Shown here: in pieces, positions 26,797-33,703 of the stretch
How the letters are laid out: every line of letters starts with the position of its first letter
How positions within the stretch are numbered: the stretch's first letter is position 1
From: JAJEAO01 sp963667635
GTDB lineage: Bacteria > Acidobacteriota > Vicinamibacteria > Marinacidobacterales > Marinacidobacteraceae
NCBI GenBank assembly: GCA_965232015.1
Contig: OZ246946.1
Span: 248,001-312,000, forward strand
DNA length: 64,000 bases
Direction: 5' to 3'
Translations under genes and position numbers: made by a program
The notes under the pieces: generated by a model
What the model was told of the DNA's origin: nothing
Seen by the model: only the letters and a program-made list of their open reading frames with translations
The model's database searches: none

Positions 26797-27020
26797 CGGA
26801 GCGCCGGACTCCAGTCCCTTGCCTGCGCGCCGGACTCCAGTCGCTTGCCGGAGCGCCGGACCCCAGTCCGGCAATTCCACGCGAGGCTGGACCTCGGTGC
26901 CTGCACTCCTCGGCCTGCGCGCCGGACTCCAGTCGCTTGCCGGCGCGCCGGACTCCAGTCCGGCAATTCCACGCGAGGCGGCTCCTCGGTGCTGGCGCTC
27001 CTCCGCCGGCGCGCCGGCAA
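26797..27020. repeat. Cluster of five palindromic repeats
   Basis: Five GCCGGACTCCAGTC cores occur upstream of accD. They alternate between full palindromes with CAATTCCACGCGAGGC tails and degenerate forms ending CCCTTGCC or CGCTTGCC. The cluster ends in GCCGGCGCGCCGGC just before the stop of the small membrane protein gene. No stop codon interrupts several frames, so open frames across it are artefacts. Confidence 0.85.
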
Positions 27021-27023
27021 CCG

Positions 27024-27215
27024 CTACCGGCTGGGCTCTCCGGTCCTCGCCGCGAGGTCCGCGAGGAAGAGCATGGCCCCCTCGATCCGGGCGACCCGCT
27101 CGCCCAGCGAGCGCAGATCCGCACGGATCGCCCGCTGCCCGGAGATGATGAGCGTGGCAAGGCCGATGCCCAGTGTGGCGCCGACTGCGATGATGGCGAT
27201 GACTTCGGAGCTCAC
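27024..27215 (-). CDS. Small membrane protein with short coiled coil
   Basis: A 63-residue protein beginning VSSEVIAIIAVGATLGIGLATLII, one transmembrane helix, followed by a charged amphipathic helix AIRADLRSLGERVARIEGAM that can form a coiled coil. Very short proteins with this layout are common in bacterial genomes and have no assigned function. GTG 27215 is the only start that places the helix at the N-terminus. The gene lies back-to-back with the RNA ligase gene, whose start is only about 20 bases away on the other strand, so the two may share a regulatory region. Confidence 0.6.
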   Translation of the reverse strand: MSSEVIAIIAVGATLGIGLATLIISGQRAIRADLRSLGERVARIEGAMLFLADLAARTGEPSR

Positions 27216-27233
27216 ATTGGTGACTCTAGCGTG

Positions 27234-27938
27234 ATGGTGGTCCCCCGCGGTACGGCGTACTCTCCGCGCCCCGTGGCCGCCCTCAAGTACCCCAAGACGC
27301 CCTACTGGCCGTGGTCGCCGTCCATCGGCCGCGATGACCGGGTGCTCCGGGATCCCTCCGTCTTCGTGGGGCCGGAAGTCGTCGTCACCGAGAAGCTCGA
27401 CGGCGGCAACACTCTGCTCCACCGCGGCCAGGTCTATGCGCGCAGCGTCAGCACCCCGTCGAGCGCCGCGTGGATGGCGATGGTCCGGAAGCACCACGCC
27501 TGGAAGGTGACAGAGCCCAATGTCCTGCTCTACGGGGAGGACCTCTACGGGGTCCACTCGATCGAATACGACCCCATGCCGGAGGACCAGACTTTCCGCG
27601 CCTTCGCCCTCCGCACCCCGGAAGCCGGCTTCGCTTGCTTCGACGACCTGAAAGCGTACGCGGACGCCCGCGACATCCCGGTCGCCCCGACGCTGTTCCG
27701 CGGTCGCTTCGACTCGGTGTCGGCTATCCGGCGGTTCCTCGAGACCGCCCACCGCCAACCCTCCGTCCTCGGCGGCGAGCGGGAAGGGATGGTGCTTCGC
27801 CCGGCCGGCGCCTTCCAGGAAGGCTCTTTCGGTCAGCTCACCGCGAAGTCGGTCCGCGCGAACCACGTCCAGACCGACCGCCACTGGACCCGAAACTGGC
27901 GCCCCTGCCAGCTCCTCCGGGCGACGGCCACGGGGTGA
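27234..27938 (+). CDS. RNA ligase family protein (Rnl2-like nucleotidyltransferase)
   Basis: A 234-residue stand-alone nucleotidyltransferase of the RNA/DNA ligase superfamily. Motif I is VVTEKLDGGNT with the AMP-accepting Lys; motif III-like YGEDLYGVHSIEYD; motif IV EGMVLRPAG; motif V LTAKSVRANH. These residues form the adenylation pocket that seals nicks or joins RNA ends. The N-terminus KYPKTPYWPWSP is typical of small Rnl2-like ligases. GTG 27273 (VAALKYPKTP) is an alternative start. No kinase or phosphatase partner is adjacent; it lies at the border of the accessory region with PIN nucleases, which suggests a repair role, but this is inference. Confidence 0.8.
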   Translation: MVVPRGTAYSPRPVAALKYPKTPYWPWSPSIGRDDRVLRDPSVFVGPEVVVTEKLDGGNTLLHRGQVYARSVSTPSSAAWMAMVRKHHAWKVTEPNVLLYGEDLYGVHSIEYDPMPEDQTFRAFALRTPEAGFACFDDLKAYADARDIPVAPTLFRGRFDSVSAIRRFLETAHRQPSVLGGEREGMVLRPAGAFQEGSFGQLTAKSVRANHVQTDRHWTRNWRPCQLLRATATG

Positions 27939-27962
27939 ACGGATGCGACCAGCGCCTACGGA

Positions 27963-28469
27963 TCACCGGGCCGGCTTGCCGACCTTGCTCTGGTGCTGGG
28001 GACAGAGCTGCTCCAGAGGTACGCCGAGACGCTCCAGGAGAGCGCTCTGCTCGTCCCAGTCGCTGTCGGTGGCGTTAAGGATCGCTGCGCCGGCCTTCAC
28101 GGCTACGGCCAGGAACTTCCGATCAGACGGATCGAGTTCGTTCTTGGGGAGCTCTGCGAATCCTCGCGACTCGTCCGATGGCGTGATCCGTACCCACTCC
28201 GTTGCCGCGGTGTGCGATCCGCCCATGACGGCGATGCAGAATTCACTTCCAACGCCTCGGCCTGCTCGATTGTCGAGAAGTCTCTTCCGGTACTCACCCA
28301 GGACGCCCCACGACGCATCGACACAGACGATGGTCCGGCTGCGAGTCACTGCTTCGAGTCGCGCCGTGCACGCCCGTTGACAATCCAGGTCGGCGTGTGT
28401 GTCCACATCCCCACAGCTTCCCGCCTCGGCGGCGATCAGAACATTCGTGTCCACGACAACGCGTGTCAC
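27963..28469 (-). CDS. PIN-domain protein linked to an AAA ATPase
   Basis: A 168-residue PIN-fold protein. It begins MTRVVVDTNVLIAAEAG with the first active-site Asp, continues with a Glu in VLGEYRKRLLDN, an Asp in LDPSDRKFLAVAVKAGA and a terminal DSDWDEQS acidic cluster. It is longer than a typical VapC. GTG 28469 overlaps the TGA of the upstream AAA ATPase gene (GTGA), so the two proteins are translated together and probably form a complex. With the methyltransferase further upstream it makes a three-gene cluster. A nuclease effector role is inferred; the substrate is unknown. Confidence 0.75.
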   Translation of the reverse strand: MTRVVVDTNVLIAAEAGSCGDVDTHADLDCQRACTARLEAVTRSRTIVCVDASWGVLGEYRKRLLDNRAGRGVGSEFCIAVMGGSHTAATEWVRITPSDESRGFAELPKNELDPSDRKFLAVAVKAGAAILNATDSDWDEQSALLERLGVPLEQLCPQHQSKVGKPAR

Positions 28470-29848
28470 GCCTGGTCCTCCATCCGCCGCCGCATTCCCG
28501 CCTCCTGGATCGCGAACACTTCCGCGAGCTCATCGCCGAAAAAGTCCTTGGGCCAATTCTTGATCTGACCGTAGCGATCGAGTTCGAGGTCGTTGAGTTG
28601 AGCTCCACTGTCGCCCGTAGAAACGAAGAAGAGTCTCACGTCGGCGGAGCCCTCTGCTCCCTCGGCCCTGCGCCGTTGAATTCGACGCAGGAGGTGCTCG
28701 CTGTGGCTCTCCATGACGATCTGAACATCGCGTGTCTGCGCCGCGTGCAAAAACACATCCGCCAGGATCGCTTGTGCGGAAGGATGAAGGTGGATCTCGG
28801 GTTGCTCCAAAAGGACAATGGAACCTTGGGGAACGTGATACAGAAGGACAAGAATCGGCAAGACCTGAGAGACCCCGAACCCGACATCGGTGAGCGTGGA
28901 CTCGCATCCATTCGGGCTGGTCGTCACGAGTGCCCGCCACAGGTTGGACTGCTCGTCGATCCGTACGATCCGAAAACCTGACACGAGACCCATTTCCTTG
29001 AGCCAGTGAGCGATGACCTCCTGAAACGGACGGCCGCGCCCCTTCTCGTCAATTAGTTCCTCGCCGGACTCGGTTGCCGCGAGCAGAGCATCAATAGTCA
29101 GTTCTCCGCGTGTGCCGACATCGGTAGGCCGGACTCCGCCGAAGCGATAGAATCGGTGAGGGCGCGCCCGTAGCGGACCTAGGTATGAGATGGAGTCCAT
29201 CATGATTTCATACAGGAAGGGCGCAATGCGGAGTTGACGTATGACCTGACGGTCTTTTCTGCTCCCGGTGTCCTTGGTGCGGGAGGCACCGGCCCAGTAA
29301 TGCGTTGGAAGAACGTAGCTCTTGGCCGGCGCGATTCGACCGCCGCGGTGTGAAGAGAGTCGCCTCACCTCCTCAATCGGCCCGTCGTTGTTGATGAACT
29401 CATAGCCGTCGGCTTCGTGTGCGCGCCGAATGCCGATCCAATGGTCCCCGACGTGATAACAGAGGTCGATCGTCTCGGGAGCGGACCCGCGTAGGCGCAC
29501 GCTGGACTCCAGACGGTGCTCCGGCGCGCTCCTTAGCGAGGGATGGTCGGCACGAAACGGTCGGCGATGGCGTTCGTACCAGCTCACCGTCCACGACAGG
29601 GCGAGACTCTGGTCGTGTCGGTGAATCAGGTCTCGGTAACTGCCGAGATTGACGAGTTGGTCTGGACCTCCGAAGTTCAGCGTGACGGCGGGGTCTGTCG
29701 CGTTCCTCGTCTGCTTCAGCATGAGGAGGAACTGGAACAGGCTGCTCTTGCCGGAGCTGTTCGTCCCGAAGATGCCGGTGAGCTGGCCGAACTCCAAGTC
29801 GACAGCCTTCCATGCCTTGAAGTTCTCGAGGTGAAGTCTGGTGATCAC
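28466..29848 (-). CDS. AAA ATPase, DUF3696/OLD-like (SMC-type ABC fold)
   Basis: A 460-residue ATPase. The N-terminus ITRLHLENFKAWKAVDLEFG and Walker A GIFGTNSSGKSSLFQ are those of RecF/OLD-like ATPases. Near the C-terminus lie the ABC signature-like LTDVGFGVSQVLPIL, Walker B GSIVLLEQPEIHLHP and the switch region QIVMESHSEHLLRRIQRR, matching the DUF3696 group. There is no TOPRIM nuclease domain, so nuclease activity would have to come from the partner PIN protein. GTG 29848 is selected because GAAGGAGG is ideally spaced. It lies 67 bases after the methyltransferase stop and overlaps the PIN gene. Confidence 0.82.
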   Translation of the reverse strand: MITRLHLENFKAWKAVDLEFGQLTGIFGTNSSGKSSLFQFLLMLKQTRNATDPAVTLNFGGPDQLVNLGSYRDLIHRHDQSLALSWTVSWYERHRRPFRADHPSLRSAPEHRLESSVRLRGSAPETIDLCYHVGDHWIGIRRAHEADGYEFINNDGPIEEVRRLSSHRGGRIAPAKSYVLPTHYWAGASRTKDTGSRKDRQVIRQLRIAPFLYEIMMDSISYLGPLRARPHRFYRFGGVRPTDVGTRGELTIDALLAATESGEELIDEKGRGRPFQEVIAHWLKEMGLVSGFRIVRIDEQSNLWRALVTTSPNGCESTLTDVGFGVSQVLPILVLLYHVPQGSIVLLEQPEIHLHPSAQAILADVFLHAAQTRDVQIVMESHSEHLLRRIQRRRAEGAEGSADVRLFFVSTGDSGAQLNDLELDRYGQIKNWPKDFFGDELAEVFAIQEAGMRRRMEDQA

Positions 29849-29915
29849 GGTCCCTCCTTCGCCGGGATGGCGCCGAACGGTGACGGGCGGCTGCGCCCAA
29901 GCCCGTTTCCGAACT

Positions 29916-31307
29916 CTACCGGCGGATGAGGCCAAGGACGAACTCCTCGTGCATCCGTCGCTCGATCCCGGACCTCGTCGCTGCGCCCCAGCGAGCCGGC
30001 ATCATCCGGCGGTCGCGATCCAGCCGCCGCCGACCGATGCCCGCGACCTCGAAACCGGTCTCCTCCGCGAGCGCCGCCAGCGCGAGGTGGGTCTCGACGT
30101 CGAGGCCGCGCAGCACGGAAGTGCCCACGACCACGATCGCCGCCCCTCCCGGCCGGAGGACGCGCTCCGTTTCGCGCAGCACGGCCGCCATGTCCCCGAA
30201 GTAGCGCCGGAGAACCGCGGCCTTGCGCCGGTCGAGCTCCGCGAGGGCCGCCACCGTGCGTCCGCAGCGATCGGGCAGGTCGCCCCGGCCGCCGCCGAGC
30301 ACGGCGTCGTGCCCGACGTAGCGCCGGCGCAGGCGGGTCAGATCGGCAATCCTCCAACCCAGCCACACCAGCGAGAACTTGTGCGCCCGCATGTAATCAA
30401 TCGCGCCGTTGGCGTAGGGCGGCGACGTCACGACCAGATCCACGCCCTCGGGCGGCAACCCGGTGTCCGTCGCCGGGGCGTCGAGCACTCGGGCGGTCGG
30501 CGCGTCGTCCCCGGCCCCGGCCGGAGCGCCCCGGGACCGGACGATGCGGCGGAGACGGCCCTCGAACACCGCCAGCGCCGGTTTCGGCTGCTTCGCCTCG
30601 ACCCGGTGGGGCCGGGTGTGGGCCAGATCCCGCGCCAGCGAGACGCCACCCGACTTGGCGATGATCGTCGAAGAGAGGACGACCTCGAGGAATCTCCGCG
30701 TTCGGGGCTCGCGCACGCCGGAAACCGCGGCGGCGAGCGCTTCCAGCTCGAGCTGCTGCGCCGGGCGGAACCAGTAGTCCACGAACTTCCGCGTTGCGGC
30801 GTCGAAGCGGCGGTCGAGGTCGCGCGTCAGCCCGGCGGCATCGCTCCGCAGGCGGGCGCCGGCGAGCGCGAGAACATCGCGTCCCGCCTCCGCGGCGGCT
30901 CCCGGGTCCGGCGGAGCCAGCTTGGCGAGCGCGATCCGGCGGGCGAGCGGATCAATATCGCAGCCGATGGCTCGCCGCCCGAGCGACTGCGCCTCGACGA
31001 GGGTCGTTCCGGAGCCCGCCATCGGGTCGAGCACGGCGTCGCCGGGCCGCGACAGGACCTCGATGAACCGGCGGGGCAGGGCGGGGGGGAACTTCGCCGG
31101 GAACGGATGCCAGCGGTGGCGGCCGGACGAGCCCCGGCGCCCGTGGAAGCCGAGATCCGCGTCGAGCAGCGCCCGGAGCCGCTCGCCGACCGGTTGCACC
31201 TCCGCGTCGGCCGAAGTCTTCGAGCGCGGCGCTGCCGGGTCGGGGAGCGGGAACAGCGAGGGCGCCTCGGGCACGGTGCGTCCGGCGGCGCGATTGCGGC
31301 CCGGCAT
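29916..31307 (-). CDS. DNA methyltransferase (amino-type N4-cytosine/N6-adenine)
   Basis: A 463-residue AdoMet-dependent methyltransferase. Motif I (DPMAGSGTTLVEA, about residue 100) follows HPFPAKFPPALPRRFI, and the catalytic motif IV DLVVTSPPYANGAIDY comes about 190 residues later. The intervening 180 residues may be the target-recognition region. The C-terminal part has VLRPGGAAIVVVGTS. TSPPY is typical of DNA amino methyltransferases. Its recognition sequence cannot be read from here. It is the first of three minus-strand genes: methyltransferase, AAA ATPase, PIN protein. No conventional restriction enzyme is visible. ATG 31307 is the last start before conserved sequence. Confidence 0.8.
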   Translation of the reverse strand: MPGRNRAAGRTVPEAPSLFPLPDPAAPRSKTSADAEVQPVGERLRALLDADLGFHGRRGSSGRHRWHPFPAKFPPALPRRFIEVLSRPGDAVLDPMAGSGTTLVEAQSLGRRAIGCDIDPLARRIALAKLAPPDPGAAAEAGRDVLALAGARLRSDAAGLTRDLDRRFDAATRKFVDYWFRPAQQLELEALAAAVSGVREPRTRRFLEVVLSSTIIAKSGGVSLARDLAHTRPHRVEAKQPKPALAVFEGRLRRIVRSRGAPAGAGDDAPTARVLDAPATDTGLPPEGVDLVVTSPPYANGAIDYMRAHKFSLVWLGWRIADLTRLRRRYVGHDAVLGGGRGDLPDRCGRTVAALAELDRRKAAVLRRYFGDMAAVLRETERVLRPGGAAIVVVGTSVLRGLDVETHLALAALAEETGFEVAGIGRRRLDRDRRMMPARWGAATRSGIERRMHEEFVLGLIRR

Positions 31308-31958
31308 TGTGTGCTGGCGGCGCGGCCCCCGGAGGCGCCATTGTCCCGCGCCGCTGGCGCCCCGGCTCACGAGGCTGAAGCGCGCGGCGTGACATCTGCC
31401 GCAAACGACCCGGTCGAGGAGTCTTCACCCCCTTTTGGACGCTCGGTCGTCGCCTGCCCCCGCTGCGCCGTTCGTCTGCGTGAGGAGTGGGATGGCGGTG
31501 ATGCAGCCGGACGTGTGGCGGGTACGCGCGGGCGGGGACGGCCCATGAACTCCGACGACGCAGTCTTGACGCTCATCGTGCTTGGCCGGTGGAACTGCGG
31601 CATCATCGTGGCGTGGTAACGGATGATCCGGCGCGACACCCGGCATGAGTTCGGCGCACTCCGCCGGGATCTCCGTCGCGGGTTCGCGCAGGCCCGCCAG
31701 GTACGACTCGAACGCCGGCGGGAGTTGGTGAGCCCGCTTTCCCGGGATGGAGCAGCGTCTTCGTCGGCATGACGACGGCGACCTCGACGCCATCGGTGGC
31801 GAACCAGTCGCACGTGTTCACCATCACGGCCTGGATTGCCCGTGGCTCACCTCTGCCACTGCACCTCGCGGGTGCGATGCGTGGTGGCAGCATACGAAGA
31901 ATGATGCCGAGCCGACGCAACCTGTGAGCTGTGCGCCTCAGCCTGCCAATCGGTAGGA
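31308..31958. other. Stretch without a confident gene; possible frameshifted remnant
   Basis: On the minus strand one frame encodes MVNTCDWFATDGVEVAVVMP near 31820 and another continues GKRAHQLPPAFESYLAGL after an apparent frameshift near 31740. Together they look like a small broken gene, but I do not recognise its family. Nothing convincing is seen on the plus strand. A 20-bp sequence at 31334-31353 recurs at 33627-33646. Confidence 0.35.
31334..31353 (+). repeat. Left copy of a 20-bp direct repeat
   Basis: GGCGCCATTGTCCCGCGCCG occurs here and again at 33627-33646 in the same orientation. The copies bracket the PIN module at 31959-33283 and a decayed region, so they could mark an insertion or deletion scar. 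The sequence also has some internal symmetry (GGCGC / GCGCC). Confidence 0.6.
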
Positions 31959-32381
31959 TCAGCGGTCCCTGTTCGACCAGAGCGCTCGGAAACCCTCCTG
32001 GGTGAAGTGCCTGTCTCCGGTGAGGACATCGCTAATGTCGAGTTTCCGCATTACGACCATGGAGACGCAATCCGTCAGGCTGTAGCCCTTGTCCTCTCGC
32101 TGCTCGTACAAGTCCAAGCCGGCCAGGAACGAGCTCCGGGTCTGGGGTTCTACCCGGATGCTGCGGTCGTCGAGGATCTCTCGCACCGTGATCGTGGCGC
32201 GCTTTCTCGCACGGGATCCGAGCGTGCACAGTGCGGCAAGGAATTCGACCAGCACTTCATCTGTAGTCACGAGTTGGGCCCCTGCGACTGCGTTCCCGGC
32301 TCTTGTCGCGGCCCTGTGCCAAGGATCCCTCGGATTCGCCACGGCGATCCAGTACGCCGCGTCCACGAAGACTAGCTTCAC
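31959..32381 (-). CDS. PIN-domain toxin-like protein
   Basis: A 140-residue PIN-domain protein: MKLVFVDAAYWIAVANPRD (first Asp), TTDEVLVEFLAAL (Glu), YSLTDCVSMVVMRK (Asp) and VLTGDRHFTQEGF (Asp). This order of acidic residues is that of VapC-like RNases, close to the COG2402 type. GTG 32381 overlaps the TGA of the upstream gene for a 301-residue protein (GTGA), so that protein is the likely partner or antitoxin, although it is much larger than a normal VapB. Confidence 0.8.
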   Translation of the reverse strand: MKLVFVDAAYWIAVANPRDPWHRAATRAGNAVAGAQLVTTDEVLVEFLAALCTLGSRARKRATITVREILDDRSIRVEPQTRSSFLAGLDLYEQREDKGYSLTDCVSMVVMRKLDISDVLTGDRHFTQEGFRALWSNRDR

Positions 32382-33283
32382 GTGTCGTCCACGCCGTAAA
32401 TGTAGTGATCCAGCCGAGCGGACAAGTCACTTGGGAGCTTCTCCCACTCCTCATCGGGGACATCGGAGAAGATTTCGGCGATGCGCGCCTGGATAGCCGG
32501 TGCGTCCGTCAGAGAAGACGGTCGTCCGTCATCAACCAGAGTGATCGAGTCGGCCAGAGTGACCTCGGTCAGAGCACCCATGGGTTCGAAGCGCCCCCTG
32601 CCAGCCACTCGGATCCGCGCCACCCGGTGTTCCTTGAGCGCCTCCGTGACAACCGCTTCCTGAGGCTTTGTGAAGCGGACGGGGATGCATCGCCCGTCAT
32701 CCGTCCAGAGCTGAAACTTCCACCGGTGGACATCGGCTTCGAGCACCCGCCCTTCCAGGTAAATCGAGTCCGGGTACGGCTGGTCCATGAGGGAGCGGAC
32801 GACGGTCCGCGTCTTATCGGACACGATCGTTGTCGGTCGGTTAGGGGAAGTGAAGGAAAAACGCGCGCCCGCCGGAAGGTCTCGTCCCAACCCCTGACAC
32901 ACCCGCACGACGTGCATCGGAACACCTCGTGGAGGAGGCTCATCGCGATTGGCCGCTCCCAGCGTCTCGGAGGTCAACCGGACCGCTTCCTCCATCACCG
33001 TGGGGGCATCAAGCAGGGGAGTAGGGTCGGGCGAACGCGGCGCGAGCCGGATCGACACGCTTCCCGCCTCGATCGCCGTGAAACAGAGCTGAGTCCGTTC
33101 GTCGAAGCCCTTGGGGACGCGCTCGCGTGCCGGATGGCGCACCTTCCAGACAGCGCGAGCCGCCTCGGTCACGATCTTCTGGAACTGAAGCACGGTCCGG
33201 AGGGCACCCGCATCCAGCGCTCCACCCGCGTAGGGCTCCCCCCCAAAGTGGAGCCGCACGAGCTCCGAGCGTCCTGTCGTCAT
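32378..33283 (-). CDS. Protein of unknown function, partner of a PIN toxin
   Basis: A 301-residue soluble protein that I do not recognise. The N-terminal half has LRTVLQFQKIVTEAARAVWK and ERTQLCFTAIEAGSVSIRLA, patterns of a mixed alpha/beta domain. The second half contains MHVVRVCQGLGRDLPAGA and a beta-rich region with DSIYLEGRVLEADVHRWKFQ and RIRVAGRGRFEP. The end is acidic and helical (IQARIAEIFSDVPDEEWEKL). ATG 33283 has GAGGGACGG about nine bases upstream. The 4-bp overlap with a PIN toxin gene suggests it controls or targets that nuclease. A compact A+T-rich palindromic region lies just upstream. Confidence 0.6.
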   Translation of the reverse strand: MTTGRSELVRLHFGGEPYAGGALDAGALRTVLQFQKIVTEAARAVWKVRHPARERVPKGFDERTQLCFTAIEAGSVSIRLAPRSPDPTPLLDAPTVMEEAVRLTSETLGAANRDEPPPRGVPMHVVRVCQGLGRDLPAGARFSFTSPNRPTTIVSDKTRTVVRSLMDQPYPDSIYLEGRVLEADVHRWKFQLWTDDGRCIPVRFTKPQEAVVTEALKEHRVARIRVAGRGRFEPMGALTEVTLADSITLVDDGRPSSLTDAPAIQARIAEIFSDVPDEEWEKLPSDLSARLDHYIYGVDDT

Positions 33284-33340
33284 GAGCGGCCGTCCCTCGG
33301 ACCAAACGCGGCGAAATCCGCGCTGCCCAGTGTTCGCCGA

Positions 33341-33366
33341 CAATATACATTGACACGGCTCGTGTC
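33341..33366. promoter_or_regulatory. Nested inverted repeats upstream of the PIN module
   Basis: GACACG-GCT-CGTGTC (33352-33366) is next to the symmetric ACAATATACATTG, in the only A+T-rich patch of this area. It lies about 60 bases before the start of the 301-residue protein gene on the minus strand, a position suited to an autoregulatory operator and -10 region. The role is inferred from position. Confidence 0.4.
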
Positions 33367-33626
33367 GGGGCCCTGTGCCTGGCTGAGTCGCCCCCGAGGT
33401 CCCGGCGACAGGAGATCGCGCCCGGCGCGGAACAGTTCGGCCGAGTCGGGGACGACGAGGAGGCCGAGGCCCTCGGGCGGGAACACCTTGAGAGGCAGGC
33501 GGTCAGGGCGGAAGGGGAGGAGATGCGCACGGGCGAGGAGGCTTGGTGCCTCGCCGATGAGGACCATCTGCTGGCGGGGCTGGCCGCCATCACCGCGCGC
33601 CCCGACGCCTCGGGGCCGCGCTTCTC

Positions 33627-33646
33627 GGCGCCATTGTCCCGCGCCG
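33627..33646 (+). repeat. Right copy of a 20-bp direct repeat
   Basis: Exact repeat of the sequence at 31334-31353 in the same orientation, about 2.3 kb away, just upstream of the acyl-CoA synthetase gene. Confidence 0.6.
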
Positions 33647-33703
33647 TTCGGCACGCCGGGCGCGGCTCGCCTAAGATCGCACCCCGCGGAGGTTCCCCGA
33701 CCC

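Larger units (their letters stand above)
33284..33703. other. Intergenic stretch between the PIN module and the acyl-CoA synthetase
   Basis: Besides the palindromes at 33341-33366 and the 20-bp repeat at 33627-33646, no gene is supported. A minus-strand frame contains LLARAHLLPFRPDRLPLKVF and PEGLGLLVVPDSAELFRAG, which looks protein-like but has no start and no recognised family; it may be a decayed gene. Confidence 0.4.

Noticed and set aside
26718..27020. Upstream extension of accD through the repeats
   Set aside because: The added residues are repeat translations such as LPDWSPARR; the zinc ribbon and start at 26717 give a normal protein.
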